Shown: positions 16,855 to 25,230 of the stretch, piece after piece
Layout of the letters: each line of letters opens with the position of its first letter
How positions within the stretch are numbered: position 1 is the stretch's first letter
NCBI GenBank assembly: GCA_964546125.1
Contig: CAZJIS010000009.1
Coordinates: forward strand, 1-38,387
Source: Phil1 sp964546125
GTDB taxonomy: Bacteria; Bacillota; Clostridia; Christensenellales; CAG-138
Direction: 5' to 3'
DNA: 38,387 bases
Notes under the pieces: generated by a model
What the model was told of the DNA's origin: nothing
The model's input: the letters and a program-made list of their open reading frames with translations, nothing else
Database searches by the model: none
Program-made: the position numbers and the translations under genes

Positions 16855-17427
16855 CTATGCTTCTTTAGGCCCGAGACCTAAATCGAGCATATGCGCGCGC
16901 ATGCCGTCGATGACGAGCTGCATCACTTCTTCAAGGGGCATATTGAGCCTCTCGCAGCCCTCGAGGATCACTTCGCGGCTGCATTTAGCGGCAAATTTTT
17001 TATCCTTGAACTTCTTTTTAAGGCTTGAAACCTCGAGGTCTGAGATGCCCGTCGGGCGCATGAGGCTCGCCGCCTGCACGATGCCCGTGAGCTCGTCTAC
17101 CGCAAAAAGGCTCTTCTCAAGGTTTGTCTGCGGCTCCACATCCGAACACAAGCCGTACCCGTGGGAGAGGATGGCGCGAATGTCCGCCTCGTCGATGTCA
17201 TGTCCCGCGAGCAGTTCGCGCACATGGGCGAGGTGTTCTTCGGGGAAGCGCTCGTAGTCCACATCGTGCAGGTAACCGATGGCCTCCCAATAGGCGCGGT
17301 CTTCGCCAAAGTGCTCCGCCATCGCGCCCATTGCAGCGGATACCGCCAGCGCGTGCAACAAAAGATGCGGCTCCCGCACGTTCGCGCGGATTAGGGCGCG
17401 CGCTTTTTCCATCGTCAAAACGGCCAT
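16855..17427 (-). CDS. HD-domain protein (putative metal-dependent phosphohydrolase)
   Basis: A 190-residue protein with a compact HD fold: a first His in LLLHALAVS, the HD pair in GYLHDVDYERFPEEH, and the later Asp in FAVDELTG. These are the metal ligands of the superfamily that hydrolyses nucleotides or phosphodiesters. The exact substrate is unknown. The frame is open to 17490, but the AGAGG site before ATG 17427 and the promoter at 17458-17486 rule out the longer start. A palindrome covers the predicted transcript start. Confidence 0.85.
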   Translation of the reverse strand: MAVLTMEKARALIRANVREPHLLLHALAVSAAMGAMAEHFGEDRAYWEAIGYLHDVDYERFPEEHLAHVRELLAGHDIDEADIRAILSHGYGLCSDVEPQTNLEKSLFAVDELTGIVQAASLMRPTGISDLEVSSLKKKFKDKKFAAKCSREVILEGCERLNMPLEEVMQLVIDGMRAHMLDLGLGPKEA

Positions 17428-17433
17428 AAAAAC

Positions 17434-17457
17434 ACCTCTCAGACAGTATTGAGAGGT
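17434..17457. promoter_or_regulatory. Palindrome at +1 of the HD gene
   Basis: ACCTCTCA (17434-17441) and TGAGAGGT (17450-17457) form a perfect 8-bp inverted repeat. It lies directly after the -10 and includes the ribosome binding site. Since transcription should start inside the first arm (near 17451), a DNA operator is more likely than an RNA hairpin. Confidence 0.5.
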
Positions 17458-17486
17458 ATTATAGCAAATTGGCCCCCGCAATTCAA
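17458..17486 (-). promoter_or_regulatory. Promoter for the HD gene
   Basis: Minus strand TTGAAT (17481-17486), a 17-bp spacer, TATAAT (17458-17463). The -35 directly abuts the stop codon of the upstream deacetylase gene. Confidence 0.78.
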
Positions 17487-18221
17487 TCACGGCGGGAATT
17501 TGATTGCCGTTGCCTCCTCGCCCCGCGCGGTGATGAACTCCGTCATCGTCACGAATTGAAAGCCCTCTTTAACGAGCAAAGGGATGATATCCTTGATCGC
17601 GGCGGCGGTTGAGGATTGCTGGTCGTGCATGAGGATGACGCAGCCCGCCCGCGCCTCGGCGACGACGTTTTTCACAAGCTGCGCGGGGTTTTGCCGCTTC
17701 CAATCGTTCGTGTCGATGCTCCAGAGCACCAAGGGATAGGGAATGCTGCGCCGCACCGTGCTGTTGTAGCAGCCAAACGGCGGGCGCACGACGGCCGCGC
17801 CGTGGCCAAGCACGCGTTTGAGTTCCTTGTTCGTGTGCTCGATCTCGGCGATGCAATCGGCGGCGCTCAGCCGCGTGAGGTCCGCGTGGGACCATGTGTG
17901 GTTGCCAATTTCGCACCCGAGCTCTTCCATGCGAAGCAGGGTTTCCTCGCGCCCTTTTACGCGGCTCCCGAGTACGAAGAACGTGGCCGTCACGCCATAT
18001 TCTTCGAGCACGTCGAGGATGGCGCTCGTCACGCCTACATAAGGTCCGTCGTCGAAGGTGAGGGCGATCATCGGCGCGCCGTCCTCCGCGCGCACCGTCG
18101 CGGCGGGGGCGTCGTTTCCCGCGAGAAAGGAGAGCAGAGCCGCGAGTGCACAGAGGGCGGCCGCGGCGGTTTTGAGCGCATTCTCGCGCAGCATGCGAAG
18201 GACTTCTCTACCCGGCTTCAT
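17487..18221 (-). CDS. Polysaccharide deacetylase (NodB domain), membrane-anchored
   Basis: A 244-residue protein. An N-terminal hydrophobic segment (ALKTAAAALCALAALLSFLAG) acts as signal anchor. The NodB domain has all five motifs: TFDDGP with the metal Asp, GNHTWSHADL with the HxxxH ligands, RPPFGCYN, LWSIDTNDW and ILMHD. It should remove N-acetyl groups from peptidoglycan or another glycan outside the cell. The start is uncertain: ATG 18221 has no clear ribosome binding site, and ATG 18191 is the alternative. It is divergent from the murQ operon. Open frame further upstream (to 19295) is antisense to murQ and was ignored. Confidence 0.88.
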   Translation of the reverse strand: MKPGREVLRMLRENALKTAAAALCALAALLSFLAGNDAPAATVRAEDGAPMIALTFDDGPYVGVTSAILDVLEEYGVTATFFVLGSRVKGREETLLRMEELGCEIGNHTWSHADLTRLSAADCIAEIEHTNKELKRVLGHGAAVVRPPFGCYNSTVRRSIPYPLVLWSIDTNDWKRQNPAQLVKNVVAEARAGCVILMHDQQSSTAAAIKDIIPLLVKEGFQFVTMTEFITARGEEATAIKFPP

Positions 18222-18297
18222 GGGGGAAATGTATGACGGACAATCGGGACATATGCCGATCTCCCGCGCTTTACGGCCGCGAATCGGCGCGAATCTC

Positions 18298-18326
18298 TTG
18301 CGGGAAGCGCGCTTTGGTGCTATTCT
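18298..18326 (+). promoter_or_regulatory. Promoter of the murQ operon
   Basis: TTGCGG (18298-18303), a 17-bp spacer, TATTCT (18321-18326). The leader is about 48 nt. The -10 is enclosed by a TTTGGT/ACCAAA palindrome. Confidence 0.6.
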
Positions 18327-18340
18327 GATGCTATACCAAA
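18313..18340. promoter_or_regulatory. TTTGGT-N16-ACCAAA palindrome over the murQ -10
   Basis: TTTGGT (18313-18318) and ACCAAA (18335-18340) bracket the -10 and start site. An inducible repressor, for example of the RpiR/MurR type known to control MurNAc genes, could bind here. No such regulator is encoded in the window. Confidence 0.45.
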
Positions 18341-18380
18341 TGTAACTAAACACCGGATGATTATCCTTTGGGGAGGCGGC

Positions 18381-19205
18381 ATGAACGAAATTCCGGCCAC
18401 CGAGCAGCGGGATATGCGCTTTGCGGCGATCGATCAAATGGAGACTGAAGCGCTCCTTGTTCTCATTAACGAGGAGGATGCGAAGGTACATGAAGCCGTG
18501 GCCCTTGCGCTTGCCCCTATCGCCCGCACGGCGGACGCGGCGGCCGCAGGCATCACGCGCGGCGGCAGGCTTATTTACATCGGTGCGGGCACGAGCGGCA
18601 GGCTCGGCGTGCTCGATGCTTCCGAATGCCCGCCGACCTACGGCGTATCGCCCGAGGTTGTGCAGGGCCACATCGCGGGGGGCGACGAGGCGCTTCGAAA
18701 TTCCGTCGAGGGCGCGGAGGACGACGCGGCTGCGGGGGAAGCGCTCATCGAGCGCCTTCAAGTGAGCGAACGCGATACGGTGCTCGGCATCAGCGCGAGC
18801 GGGAGCGCAAGCTTCGTCATCGCCGCCATCAAAAAAGCGCGCGCGCGCGGCGCGTTCACCGCGGCGCTCACCGCCAATTCCGGCACGAAGCTTGCGGCGG
18901 CCGCGAAAGTGGAGATCGCTGTGCTTACCGGCCCTGAGGTGGTCGCCGGTTCCACGCGCATGAAATGCGGCACGGCGCAGAAGATGGTGCTTAACATGAT
19001 TTCCACCGCCGCGATGCTGCGCCTTGGGTACGCAAAGGGCGGTGTCATGCACCAAATGCGCGCCGTCAACGAAAAGCTGCGCGAGAGGGCTGTGCGCATC
19101 GTCATGCAGGAAACAGGGCGGGGGCAGGATAATGTCCGCACCGCGCTCGGGGGCTGCGGGTACGACATCATCCGCGCGATCGCTTCGTTGGAGGGGGAAG
19201 CATGA
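18381..19205 (+). CDS. murQ: N-acetylmuramic acid 6-phosphate etherase
   Basis: A 274-residue SIS-domain enzyme. The family signatures are clear: INEEDAKVHEAV, IYIGAGTSGRLGVLDASECPP, IAGGDEALRNSVEGAEDD, SASGSASFV, STRMKCGTAQKMVLNMIST and MRAVNEKLRERA. It cleaves the lactyl ether of MurNAc-6-P to give GlcNAc-6-P and D-lactate. It is slightly shorter at the N-terminus than typical (about 300 aa), but TEQRD is present. GGGGAGG 4 nt before ATG 18381 decides the start over the upstream ATG at 18357. First gene of murQ-nagZ-kinase, with a 4-bp ATGA overlap to nagZ. Confidence 0.95.
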   Translation: MNEIPATEQRDMRFAAIDQMETEALLVLINEEDAKVHEAVALALAPIARTADAAAAGITRGGRLIYIGAGTSGRLGVLDASECPPTYGVSPEVVQGHIAGGDEALRNSVEGAEDDAAAGEALIERLQVSERDTVLGISASGSASFVIAAIKKARARGAFTAALTANSGTKLAAAAKVEIAVLTGPEVVAGSTRMKCGTAQKMVLNMISTAAMLRLGYAKGGVMHQMRAVNEKLRERAVRIVMQETGRGQDNVRTALGGCGYDIIRAIASLEGEA

Positions 19206-20197
19206 GCGCGAAGCTTCGCGGAGCCGGCGCGCGGCTGATGGCGGGCGGCCCAGGACCGCATATGAATGATGATTACAGGGCGCTTGCCCGCACATACGGA
19301 TTGTGCAACTTCATTTTGTTTGCGCGCGATATTGTCGATGAAAAGCAGCTCCGCGCGCTGTGCGATGAACTGCACGCGCTCGCGCGGGAAAACAGCGGCC
19401 GCGGTGCGCTCATCGCCATCGATCAGGAGGGCGGGCGGGTGCAGCGCCTGCCGAAGGCTTTGCTCGATACGGACGCCGCGGGCGAACTCGCCGCGCTTGG
19501 CGAAATGCATGTTGAAGAAACGGGCCATCACATCGGGCGAACGCTGCGCGCGCTCGGCGTCAACTTCGACCTCGCGCCCGTGCTCGACGTGGATTTTCCA
19601 AATGGGAACAAGGTCGTGGGGGACCGAAGCTTTGGTAAAACCCCCGAGGAAGCCGCCCGCAACGGTTGTGCGATGATGCGCGGGCTCATGCGCGGCGGTG
19701 TGCTCGCCTGCGCAAAGCATTTTCCCGGGCATGGCGGCACGCGCGCTGATTCGCATGTAGAATTGCCGACACTCGACTTCACGCTCGAAGAGCTGCGCAA
19801 AGGCCCGCTCGTGCCGTTTCGCGCGGCCATAGGGGCGGGCGTGCGTGCGGTGATGAGCGCGCACATCCTCTTTAGAAACATCGACCCCGCGCACCCGGCG
19901 ACGATGTCGCGCAGGCTCCTCACCGACATATTGCGCGGGGAACTCGGCTTTAGGGGCGTCATCATGACCGATTGCCTTGAAATGGCGGCGATCGCGGCAA
20001 ACTTTGGCTCGGCGGCGGGCGCGAAGGCAGCGGCCCTCGCGGGGGCGGATCTCATGCTCGTGTCGAACACGCGCGGGCTCATCATCGAGAGCGCGGAAAT
20101 GCTTGACCGAGCCGTATGCGACGGCGAGATCGAAGATGCGGAACATCAACATGCACTCAATAGAATCGGGGAGGCAAAAACATGGTTGGGTTTGTGA
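19202..20197 (+). CDS. nagZ: Family 3 beta-N-acetylhexosaminidase (NagZ-type)
   Basis: A 331-residue GH3 enzyme without signal peptide. It shows AIDQEGGRVQRL, FDLAPVLDV, the NagZ signature KHFPGHGGTRADSH with its Asp-Ser-His catalytic dyad, and the nucleophile Asp257 in MTDCLEM. NagZ removes GlcNAc from GlcNAc-MurNAc muropeptides. The lack of a signal peptide suggests it works in the cytosol on imported disaccharides. ATGA overlap with murQ and 16-bp overlap with the kinase gene indicate tight coupling. Confidence 0.93.
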   Translation: MSAKLRGAGARLMAGGPGPHMNDDYRALARTYGLCNFILFARDIVDEKQLRALCDELHALARENSGRGALIAIDQEGGRVQRLPKALLDTDAAGELAALGEMHVEETGHHIGRTLRALGVNFDLAPVLDVDFPNGNKVVGDRSFGKTPEEAARNGCAMMRGLMRGGVLACAKHFPGHGGTRADSHVELPTLDFTLEELRKGPLVPFRAAIGAGVRAVMSAHILFRNIDPAHPATMSRRLLTDILRGELGFRGVIMTDCLEMAAIAANFGSAAGAKAAALAGADLMLVSNTRGLIIESAEMLDRAVCDGEIEDAEHQHALNRIGEAKTWLGL

Positions 20198-21093
20198 TGG
20201 GTGTGGATGGAGGCGGCACGCACACCGAGTATGTGCTCGTCGACGCGCAGTCGCACCAGAGGATCGGCGGCGGGCTGCTCGGCCCGCTGAGTCCCTTTTG
20301 CGGCGAGGCGCAGCTTGAGGCGACGGCCGCAGGGCTTTCCCAGGCGATCCGCCGCAGCGGCTTGCCCTGCCTCGCGCTTCGTGCGGGCTGCGCGGGCGCG
20401 GGTGAACCGGAGCGCGCCGAACAGGTGCGCCGGGCGCTGCTCGCCGCGGGGATCGATTGCCCGGTGACGGTCGTCGGCGATCATGAGAACGCGCTCGACA
20501 CCGCCTTTGGACGCGAAGATGGCGCGGTGCTCATCTCCGGCACGGGTTCGGTGTGCTGCGCGCGCCATAAAGGCGCGTTTTTGCGCGCGGGCGGGCGCGG
20601 ACATGTGTTTGACGATGGGGGCAGCGGCTATGCCATTGGGCGGGATATGCTTGCCGCCGTCGCGCGCGCGGCGGATGGGCGCGGCCCCGCAACTAAGCTT
20701 ACGGATATCGTTCGCGAGCTTTCGGGCCTGCGCGATATCGGCGCGATCGCCTCGTTTTACAGCGATCCCGCGCGCTCGAAATCGGAGATCGCGGCGCTTG
20801 CCAAACCCCTCGGCGCGGCCGCCGCCGCGGGGGATGAAGCGGCCCTTCTCATCCTGGAAAAGGCGGCGGGGGAGCTTTCGGAGCTCGCGTGCGCGGTGCT
20901 CCAAAGGCTTTGGCCCGATTGCACGCGGCTTGCGCTTGCGGGTTCCGTGCTTATCGGCAACAGCTTGCTTCGCGAGCGGCTCGAGCAGCGCATCGCCGAG
21001 AAATACCCGCTCACCGAATGCTTCGTGCTTTATACGCGCGCGGCCGAAGGGGCCGCGGCCTACGCGCTGGGTCTTTTGCGCCGCGGCGCATAG
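20182..21093 (+). CDS. BadF/BcrA-type sugar kinase (MurNAc/GlcNAc kinase, MurK-like)
   Basis: A 303-residue ASKHA-fold kinase. The phosphate-1 loop MGVDGGGTHTEYVL is at the N-terminus, VGDHENAL and VLISGTGSVC (phosphate-2) lie mid-protein, and GRGHVFDDGGSGYAIGRD follows. This is the N-acetylglucosamine kinase branch of BadF/BadG/BcrA. Next to murQ and nagZ, the best guess is a kinase that makes MurNAc-6-P (and perhaps GlcNAc-6-P) from the sugars freed by NagZ, as described for clostridial MurK. No PTS transporter gene is present, consistent with phosphorylation after uptake. Confidence 0.86.
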   Translation: MVGFVMGVDGGGTHTEYVLVDAQSHQRIGGGLLGPLSPFCGEAQLEATAAGLSQAIRRSGLPCLALRAGCAGAGEPERAEQVRRALLAAGIDCPVTVVGDHENALDTAFGREDGAVLISGTGSVCCARHKGAFLRAGGRGHVFDDGGSGYAIGRDMLAAVARAADGRGPATKLTDIVRELSGLRDIGAIASFYSDPARSKSEIAALAKPLGAAAAAGDEAALLILEKAAGELSELACAVLQRLWPDCTRLALAGSVLIGNSLLRERLEQRIAEKYPLTECFVLYTRAAEGAAAYALGLLRRGA

Positions 21094-21114
21094 GGGGGGA
21101 TTTATTCGCAGCAA

Positions 21115-21146
21115 AAAGCCCCGGCCGATCACTTCGCCGGGGCTTT
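21115..21146. terminator. Bidirectional terminator after the murQ operon
   Basis: AAAGCCCCGGC (21115-21125), a 10-nt loop, GCCGGGGCTTT (21136-21146). It sits between the kinase gene and the convergent MATE gene. Confidence 0.88.
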
Positions 21147-21161
21147 GCTTTGTGTGCGCGC

Positions 21162-22580
21162 CTAGTTGGAGATCACCTTTTGCGCCCACGAGCCCTTGAG
21201 GAGCAGCGGCACGGCGGCGATGGCCTTTGCAACGTCGCACAGCTGCACGCAGGCGTAGATCCACACGAAATCAAGAGAGGTGAGCTTGCACAAAATATAG
21301 GAGACCGGAACGGGCAGAAGCAGCGTGAAGGCGCTGTCGAACAGGAACGTGATCAGCGTGCGCCCGCCGGAGCGTATGGTGAAATACGCCGCGTGCGTGA
21401 AGGCAAAGAGACCCAGCAAAGTTCCCGCGATGCGCAATAGGCGCGAGGTGAGCGCGCGCACCTCCGGCCCCACATTGTAAGCGAGGGGGATCACCTCGGA
21501 GAGGGCAATGATGAAAAGCCCGATTACAACGTGAAACACAACATCCGCGAAGATAAGCTTGCGGTTTTCATCCCGCGCGCCCGCAATGTCGCCCGCGCCG
21601 AGCTTTTGCCCGGCGAGCATCGAAATGGCGGTTCCCATAGCATACATGATCACGGCAAAGAATTGCCACACGGTTGTTGCTATGTTGGTCGCCGCCACAA
21701 TGTCGAGCCCACGCACAGAATAGTTCTGGTTGATGAGCGCCATGCCCGCGCTCCAGAAAAACTCATTGACAAGCAGCGGCAGCCCCATTACGGTGATGCG
21801 CTTGACCAAACTTACCGGTATGCGCAGGCTTTTGAGCGCACCGCGGATGAACGGGTGCTTGTCGCGGCTGCGAAGCGCGTAGAGGATGAGCGAAACGGCC
21901 TCCACATAGCGCGCGATGGCCGTGGCGAGCGCCGAGCCCTGCACGCCAAGGCGCGGAAGGCCCAGCTTGCCATAGATGAGCACATAGTTGAGCGAGAGCG
22001 TCACAAGAATGGAGGCGATGCTCGCGCGCATCGGCGCGCGCGTTTCTTTTAGTTCGCGAAACGTGCTTGCAAGGCATTGGCTCACAACAAAGGGCGGCAG
22101 GCCTGCGAGCGCAATGTTTAAAAACCTTCGCCCCTCGCGCGCGGTAAGGATCGGCGAGGCGGCGCTGTCGGCTGTCGTATGGATATAGAGGGCGATCAGC
22201 TCATCCCCAAAAAAAGCGAGCGCGCCCATCGCGAGCAGCGTGATCGCAAAGCCCACCATGAGCTTGTAGCGGAACGTGTAGCGGATGCCCTCATCATCGT
22301 GCACGCCCGCATATTGCGCGCCGAAGATCGACGCGCCCGAGAGTGCGCCGAACACCGTGAGCTGAAAAACGAAAATGAGCTGGTTGACGATGGCGACGCC
22401 CGATATAGATTCGGTGCTTAGCCCTCCGACCATGACATTGTCAACGAGACTGATCATGCTCGAAAGCCCCTGCTGCACGGCAAGCGGCAGCACGAGCGTG
22501 ACGAGGGCGGCGTAAAACGCCTTGTTGCCGATAAAGCGGCGCTTCAATGCGGCAAAACCGCGGGGCTCATCTAATCGCAT
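21162..22580 (-). CDS. MATE family efflux transporter
   Basis: A 472-residue membrane protein with about 12 hydrophobic segments in two homologous halves. The first helix has the typical VLPLAVQQGLSSMISLVDNVMVGGLS pattern, followed by NQLIFVFQLTVFG. In the second half the matching region reads LPLLVNEFFWSAGMALINQ. MATE proteins export cationic drugs and metabolites using H+ or Na+. Whether this one exports drugs cannot be judged. AAAGGTGG lies about 7 nt before ATG. Single gene with its own promoter. Confidence 0.92.
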   Translation of the reverse strand: MRLDEPRGFAALKRRFIGNKAFYAALVTLVLPLAVQQGLSSMISLVDNVMVGGLSTESISGVAIVNQLIFVFQLTVFGALSGASIFGAQYAGVHDDEGIRYTFRYKLMVGFAITLLAMGALAFFGDELIALYIHTTADSAASPILTAREGRRFLNIALAGLPPFVVSQCLASTFRELKETRAPMRASIASILVTLSLNYVLIYGKLGLPRLGVQGSALATAIARYVEAVSLILYALRSRDKHPFIRGALKSLRIPVSLVKRITVMGLPLLVNEFFWSAGMALINQNYSVRGLDIVAATNIATTVWQFFAVIMYAMGTAISMLAGQKLGAGDIAGARDENRKLIFADVVFHVVIGLFIIALSEVIPLAYNVGPEVRALTSRLLRIAGTLLGLFAFTHAAYFTIRSGGRTLITFLFDSAFTLLLPVPVSYILCKLTSLDFVWIYACVQLCDVAKAIAAVPLLLKGSWAQKVISN

Positions 22581-22612
22581 ACTTCGCCACCTTTCTCAGC
22601 ACGGCGATTACT

Positions 22613-22641
22613 AGCATAGCACAGCATCGCGCGTATCGCAA
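22613..22641 (-). promoter_or_regulatory. Promoter for the MATE gene
   Basis: Minus strand TTGCGA (22636-22641), a 17-bp spacer, TATGCT (22613-22618), giving a leader of about 27 nt. Confidence 0.6.
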
Positions 22642-22653
22642 TCGCGCGCCGCG

Positions 22654-22682
22654 TTGAAATATGAAAGCGAACATGATAGAAT
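22654..22682 (+). promoter_or_regulatory. Promoter of the peptidase-to-cobalamin block
   Basis: TTGAAA (22654-22659), a 17-bp spacer, TAGAAT (22677-22682). I see no other convincing promoter until past 32.8 kb, so this may drive much of the following 10 kb. Confidence 0.65.
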
Positions 22683-22694
22683 ACAAAAGAAGAA

Positions 22695-22716
22695 ATTTGC
22701 TCTTTTTGGGGCAAAT
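22695..22716 (+). other. Inverted repeat in the leader of the P1 peptidase gene
   Basis: ATTTGC (22695-22700), ten nt, GCAAAT (22711-22716), just after the expected transcript start. It could be an operator or a small leader hairpin; the evidence is only the symmetry. Confidence 0.35.
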
Positions 22717-22772
22717 ATATGGCGATTGACGGGCTTAAAACAAATTTTTTTTACGGGAGGAATATCCCCCTG

Positions 22773-23813
22773 ATGGGAACGGATCTTTTAGCCGGGTTCT
22801 CCTTTGGCGTAATGGAAAAGGGCGAACGCAACCTTATCACCGACGTGCCGGGCGTGACGGTCGGCCATTTCACGATCCACGAGGGCGAGGTGCACACGGG
22901 CGTGACCGCTCTTTTTCCGCATGGCGGGGATCTTTTTCACGATAAGTGCCTTGCGGCCGCGCATGTGATCAACGGCTTTGGCAAAAGCGCGGGCCTTGTG
23001 CAGGTGGCGGAGCTCGGCACGATAGAAACGCCGATTGTATTGACGAATACGCTTAGCGTGGGCACGGCCTGGGATGCGCTTGCCCGCTACATGATTGAGC
23101 GCAACGCGGACATCGGCCTCACCACAGGCACGGTGAACCCGGTTGTTTTCGAGTGTAACGATGCGCACCTCAATGACATTCGCGGTTTCCATGTGAGGCA
23201 GGCGCATGTGAGGGAAGCGCTTGCGAATGCGGGAGAAACCTTTGAACAGGGCGCTGTGGGCGCGGGGGCCGGCATGAGCTGCTATTCGCTCAAAGGCGGC
23301 ATCGGCAGCGCCTCGCGCGCGTTCACGCTCTACGGCAGGCGCTATCATTTGGGCGCGCTGCTGCTGACGAACTTCGGCTCGCTTGAGGACCTCACCCTCG
23401 GCGGGGAGCCGATCGGCAAGCGGCTTATGCAAAAGCTTCACGCGCAGGCGGAACCCGATAAGGGCAGCGTCATCATCATTCTTGCGACCGACGCGCCGCT
23501 CTCCTCGCGCCAATTGCTGCGCGCGGCTAAGCGCGCACAATCCGGCCTTGCGCGCACCGGCACGATCTCCGGCAACGGCAGCGGGGAGATCGCGCTCGCC
23601 TTCACCACAGCAAACCGCCTGCCGCATGATGCGACAAACGAGCCGCTTTCGATCGTGCAGCTCTATGAAGAGGATATGGACGTCGTTTTCCGCGCGGTGA
23701 TCGAGTGCGTGAGCGAGGGCGTGGTCAATTCCATGTTTCATGCTAAACGCACCGCGGGCCGCGCGGGCCACATAAGAGAGAGTTTGAAAACGCTGCTTGA
23801 GGAGGAACCATGA
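22773..23813 (+). CDS. P1/S58 family peptidase (DmpA/BapA-like aminopeptidase)
   Basis: An Ntn-type self-processing aminopeptidase. It has the opening ITDVPGVTVGHFTI, TGTVNPVVFE and GAVGAGAGMSCYSLKGGIG. The autocleavage site is KG/SVIIILATDAPLS, whose Ser (codon at 23466) becomes the N-terminal nucleophile, and GNGSGEIALAF follows. DmpA-type enzymes release N-terminal residues including D-amino acids or beta-amino acids. The frame is open to ATG 22719 (364 aa), but GGGAGG at 22757-22762 and the family N-terminus favour ATG 22773 (346 aa). The stop overlaps the next start (ATGA). Confidence 0.88.
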   Translation: MGTDLLAGFSFGVMEKGERNLITDVPGVTVGHFTIHEGEVHTGVTALFPHGGDLFHDKCLAAAHVINGFGKSAGLVQVAELGTIETPIVLTNTLSVGTAWDALARYMIERNADIGLTTGTVNPVVFECNDAHLNDIRGFHVRQAHVREALANAGETFEQGAVGAGAGMSCYSLKGGIGSASRAFTLYGRRYHLGALLLTNFGSLEDLTLGGEPIGKRLMQKLHAQAEPDKGSVIIILATDAPLSSRQLLRAAKRAQSGLARTGTISGNGSGEIALAFTTANRLPHDATNEPLSIVQLYEEDMDVVFRAVIECVSEGVVNSMFHAKRTAGRAGHIRESLKTLLEEEP

Positions 23814-25204
23814 TCGACATCAACGAAACCTTTTGCCACCTGAATGTGGGGCTGCCCGAGGATATCGCCCGGCTCAAAGCCTGGGGGGATATCACCGAGG
23901 CCGTTCGCCTCATCGACCTGCGCCTCGCCGGGAACCTCCCCGCGCCGCTTCGCGCGTGCATGACCGCCGAGCGCGAGATTATGCTGCGCCTCGCGAACGA
24001 TTTCCCCCTTTCTTATGAAGAGGCGCTGCATGAAGCGCAAAGCCGGCTTGCCGATTTCACCGCCGAGGAGTTTGCTTCCCTCGTTGAGCGCGGCCGCATC
24101 GATTGGATATACCTTGCAGGCGAAAAGCGCTATTTCCGCCGTTTTGTCAACACGCTCATTCACACGGACAGCACGATGCGCGAGCGCAACGGCAAAAGCA
24201 TCCGCGAGAAGGGCGGGGTGGAGCTGCCGCCCGCCTCCGTCCGCGAGGAGCTGCTTGAGCGCGCAAGGAGCACCATGCGAGAGCGCGGCGAGTTCGCCAA
24301 CCGCTTCCGCATCCGCGCGAGCGTGAAAATCAAGGATGAGGCGTTTGAAAAAGGCAAGCTTGTGAAAGTGCACATTCCTCTGCCCGCCGCATGCTTGCAG
24401 CAGAGCGAAATCGAATTGCACGCCTTTTCGGACGAGCCATGTTTCATCGCCCCCGAAGATGCGCCGCAGCGCACGATCTACTTCGAGCGCGTGCTTGAAG
24501 AAAACCGCGCGTTTTTCGTCGAGTATTCCTATGTGCACACCGCGCGCTGGTGCGACCCTTCAGCGATTAAAGCAGACGCCGGGCAGCCGACTTTCTTTTT
24601 GGAGGAGCAGGCCCCGCACATCGCTTTCACGCCCTACCTCCGGGCGCTTGCCGCCAAGCTTACGCAAGGCGTCGGCGACCCCGTTGAAAAGGCGCGCCGC
24701 ATCTATGGCTATATCACCGGAAACGTCAAATACTCATTCATGCCCGGCTACTTCGTGCTCGAGAACATCGCCGAGAACGCCGCGCTCAACTTCAAGGGCG
24801 ATTGCGGCGTGCAGGCGCTGCTGTTCATCACGCTGTGCAGGATCGTGGGCATCCCCGCGCGCTGGCAAAGCGGCTTTGCGGCGGAACCTGCCGACATTGG
24901 CGCGCACGATTGGGCGATGTTCTACGTCGCTCCCCACGGCTGGCTGTTTGCCGATCCCTCCTTTGGCGGCAGCGCGCACCGCGCGGGCAATGAGGAGCGC
25001 CGCTGGCACTATTTTGGCAACCTCGACCCTTACCGCATGGTCGCCAACAGCGAATTCCAGCGCCCGCACATGCCGCCGATGACGCATTGGCGCGCGGATC
25101 CTTACGACAACCAGCTCGGCGAGGTTTCCTACGAGCACCGCTCGCTGCAACTCAACGAGTTCGAGCGCGAGCAAGCCGTCATCGACTACGCCGAACTGCT
25201 TTGA
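23810..25204 (+). CDS. Transglutaminase-like cysteine peptidase domain protein
   Basis: A 464-residue cytosolic protein. The C-terminal half is a transglutaminase-core domain with a complete catalytic triad: Cys332 in GDCGVQALLF, His366 in GAHDWAMFYV and Asp382 in FADPSFGG. The N-terminal half (about 250 residues) is helical then beta-rich and I do not recognise it. In bacteria this fold is usually a peptidase or amidase rather than a crosslinker. Coupled to the P1 peptidase by an ATGA overlap, so a joint role in handling unusual peptides is likely. The GGAGG site lies at the end of the preceding gene. Confidence 0.85.
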   Translation: MIDINETFCHLNVGLPEDIARLKAWGDITEAVRLIDLRLAGNLPAPLRACMTAEREIMLRLANDFPLSYEEALHEAQSRLADFTAEEFASLVERGRIDWIYLAGEKRYFRRFVNTLIHTDSTMRERNGKSIREKGGVELPPASVREELLERARSTMRERGEFANRFRIRASVKIKDEAFEKGKLVKVHIPLPAACLQQSEIELHAFSDEPCFIAPEDAPQRTIYFERVLEENRAFFVEYSYVHTARWCDPSAIKADAGQPTFFLEEQAPHIAFTPYLRALAAKLTQGVGDPVEKARRIYGYITGNVKYSFMPGYFVLENIAENAALNFKGDCGVQALLFITLCRIVGIPARWQSGFAAEPADIGAHDWAMFYVAPHGWLFADPSFGGSAHRAGNEERRWHYFGNLDPYRMVANSEFQRPHMPPMTHWRADPYDNQLGEVSYEHRSLQLNEFEREQAVIDYAELL

Positions 25205-25230
25205 CTATATTGAAAGATCGAGGAGCACAT

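Noticed and set aside
17487..19295. 602-codon minus-strand open frame covering the deacetylase and all of murQ
   Set aside because: Only the last 244 codons have a recognisable domain; the rest is antisense to murQ, which has all family motifs. Open antisense frames are common in this GC-rich DNA.
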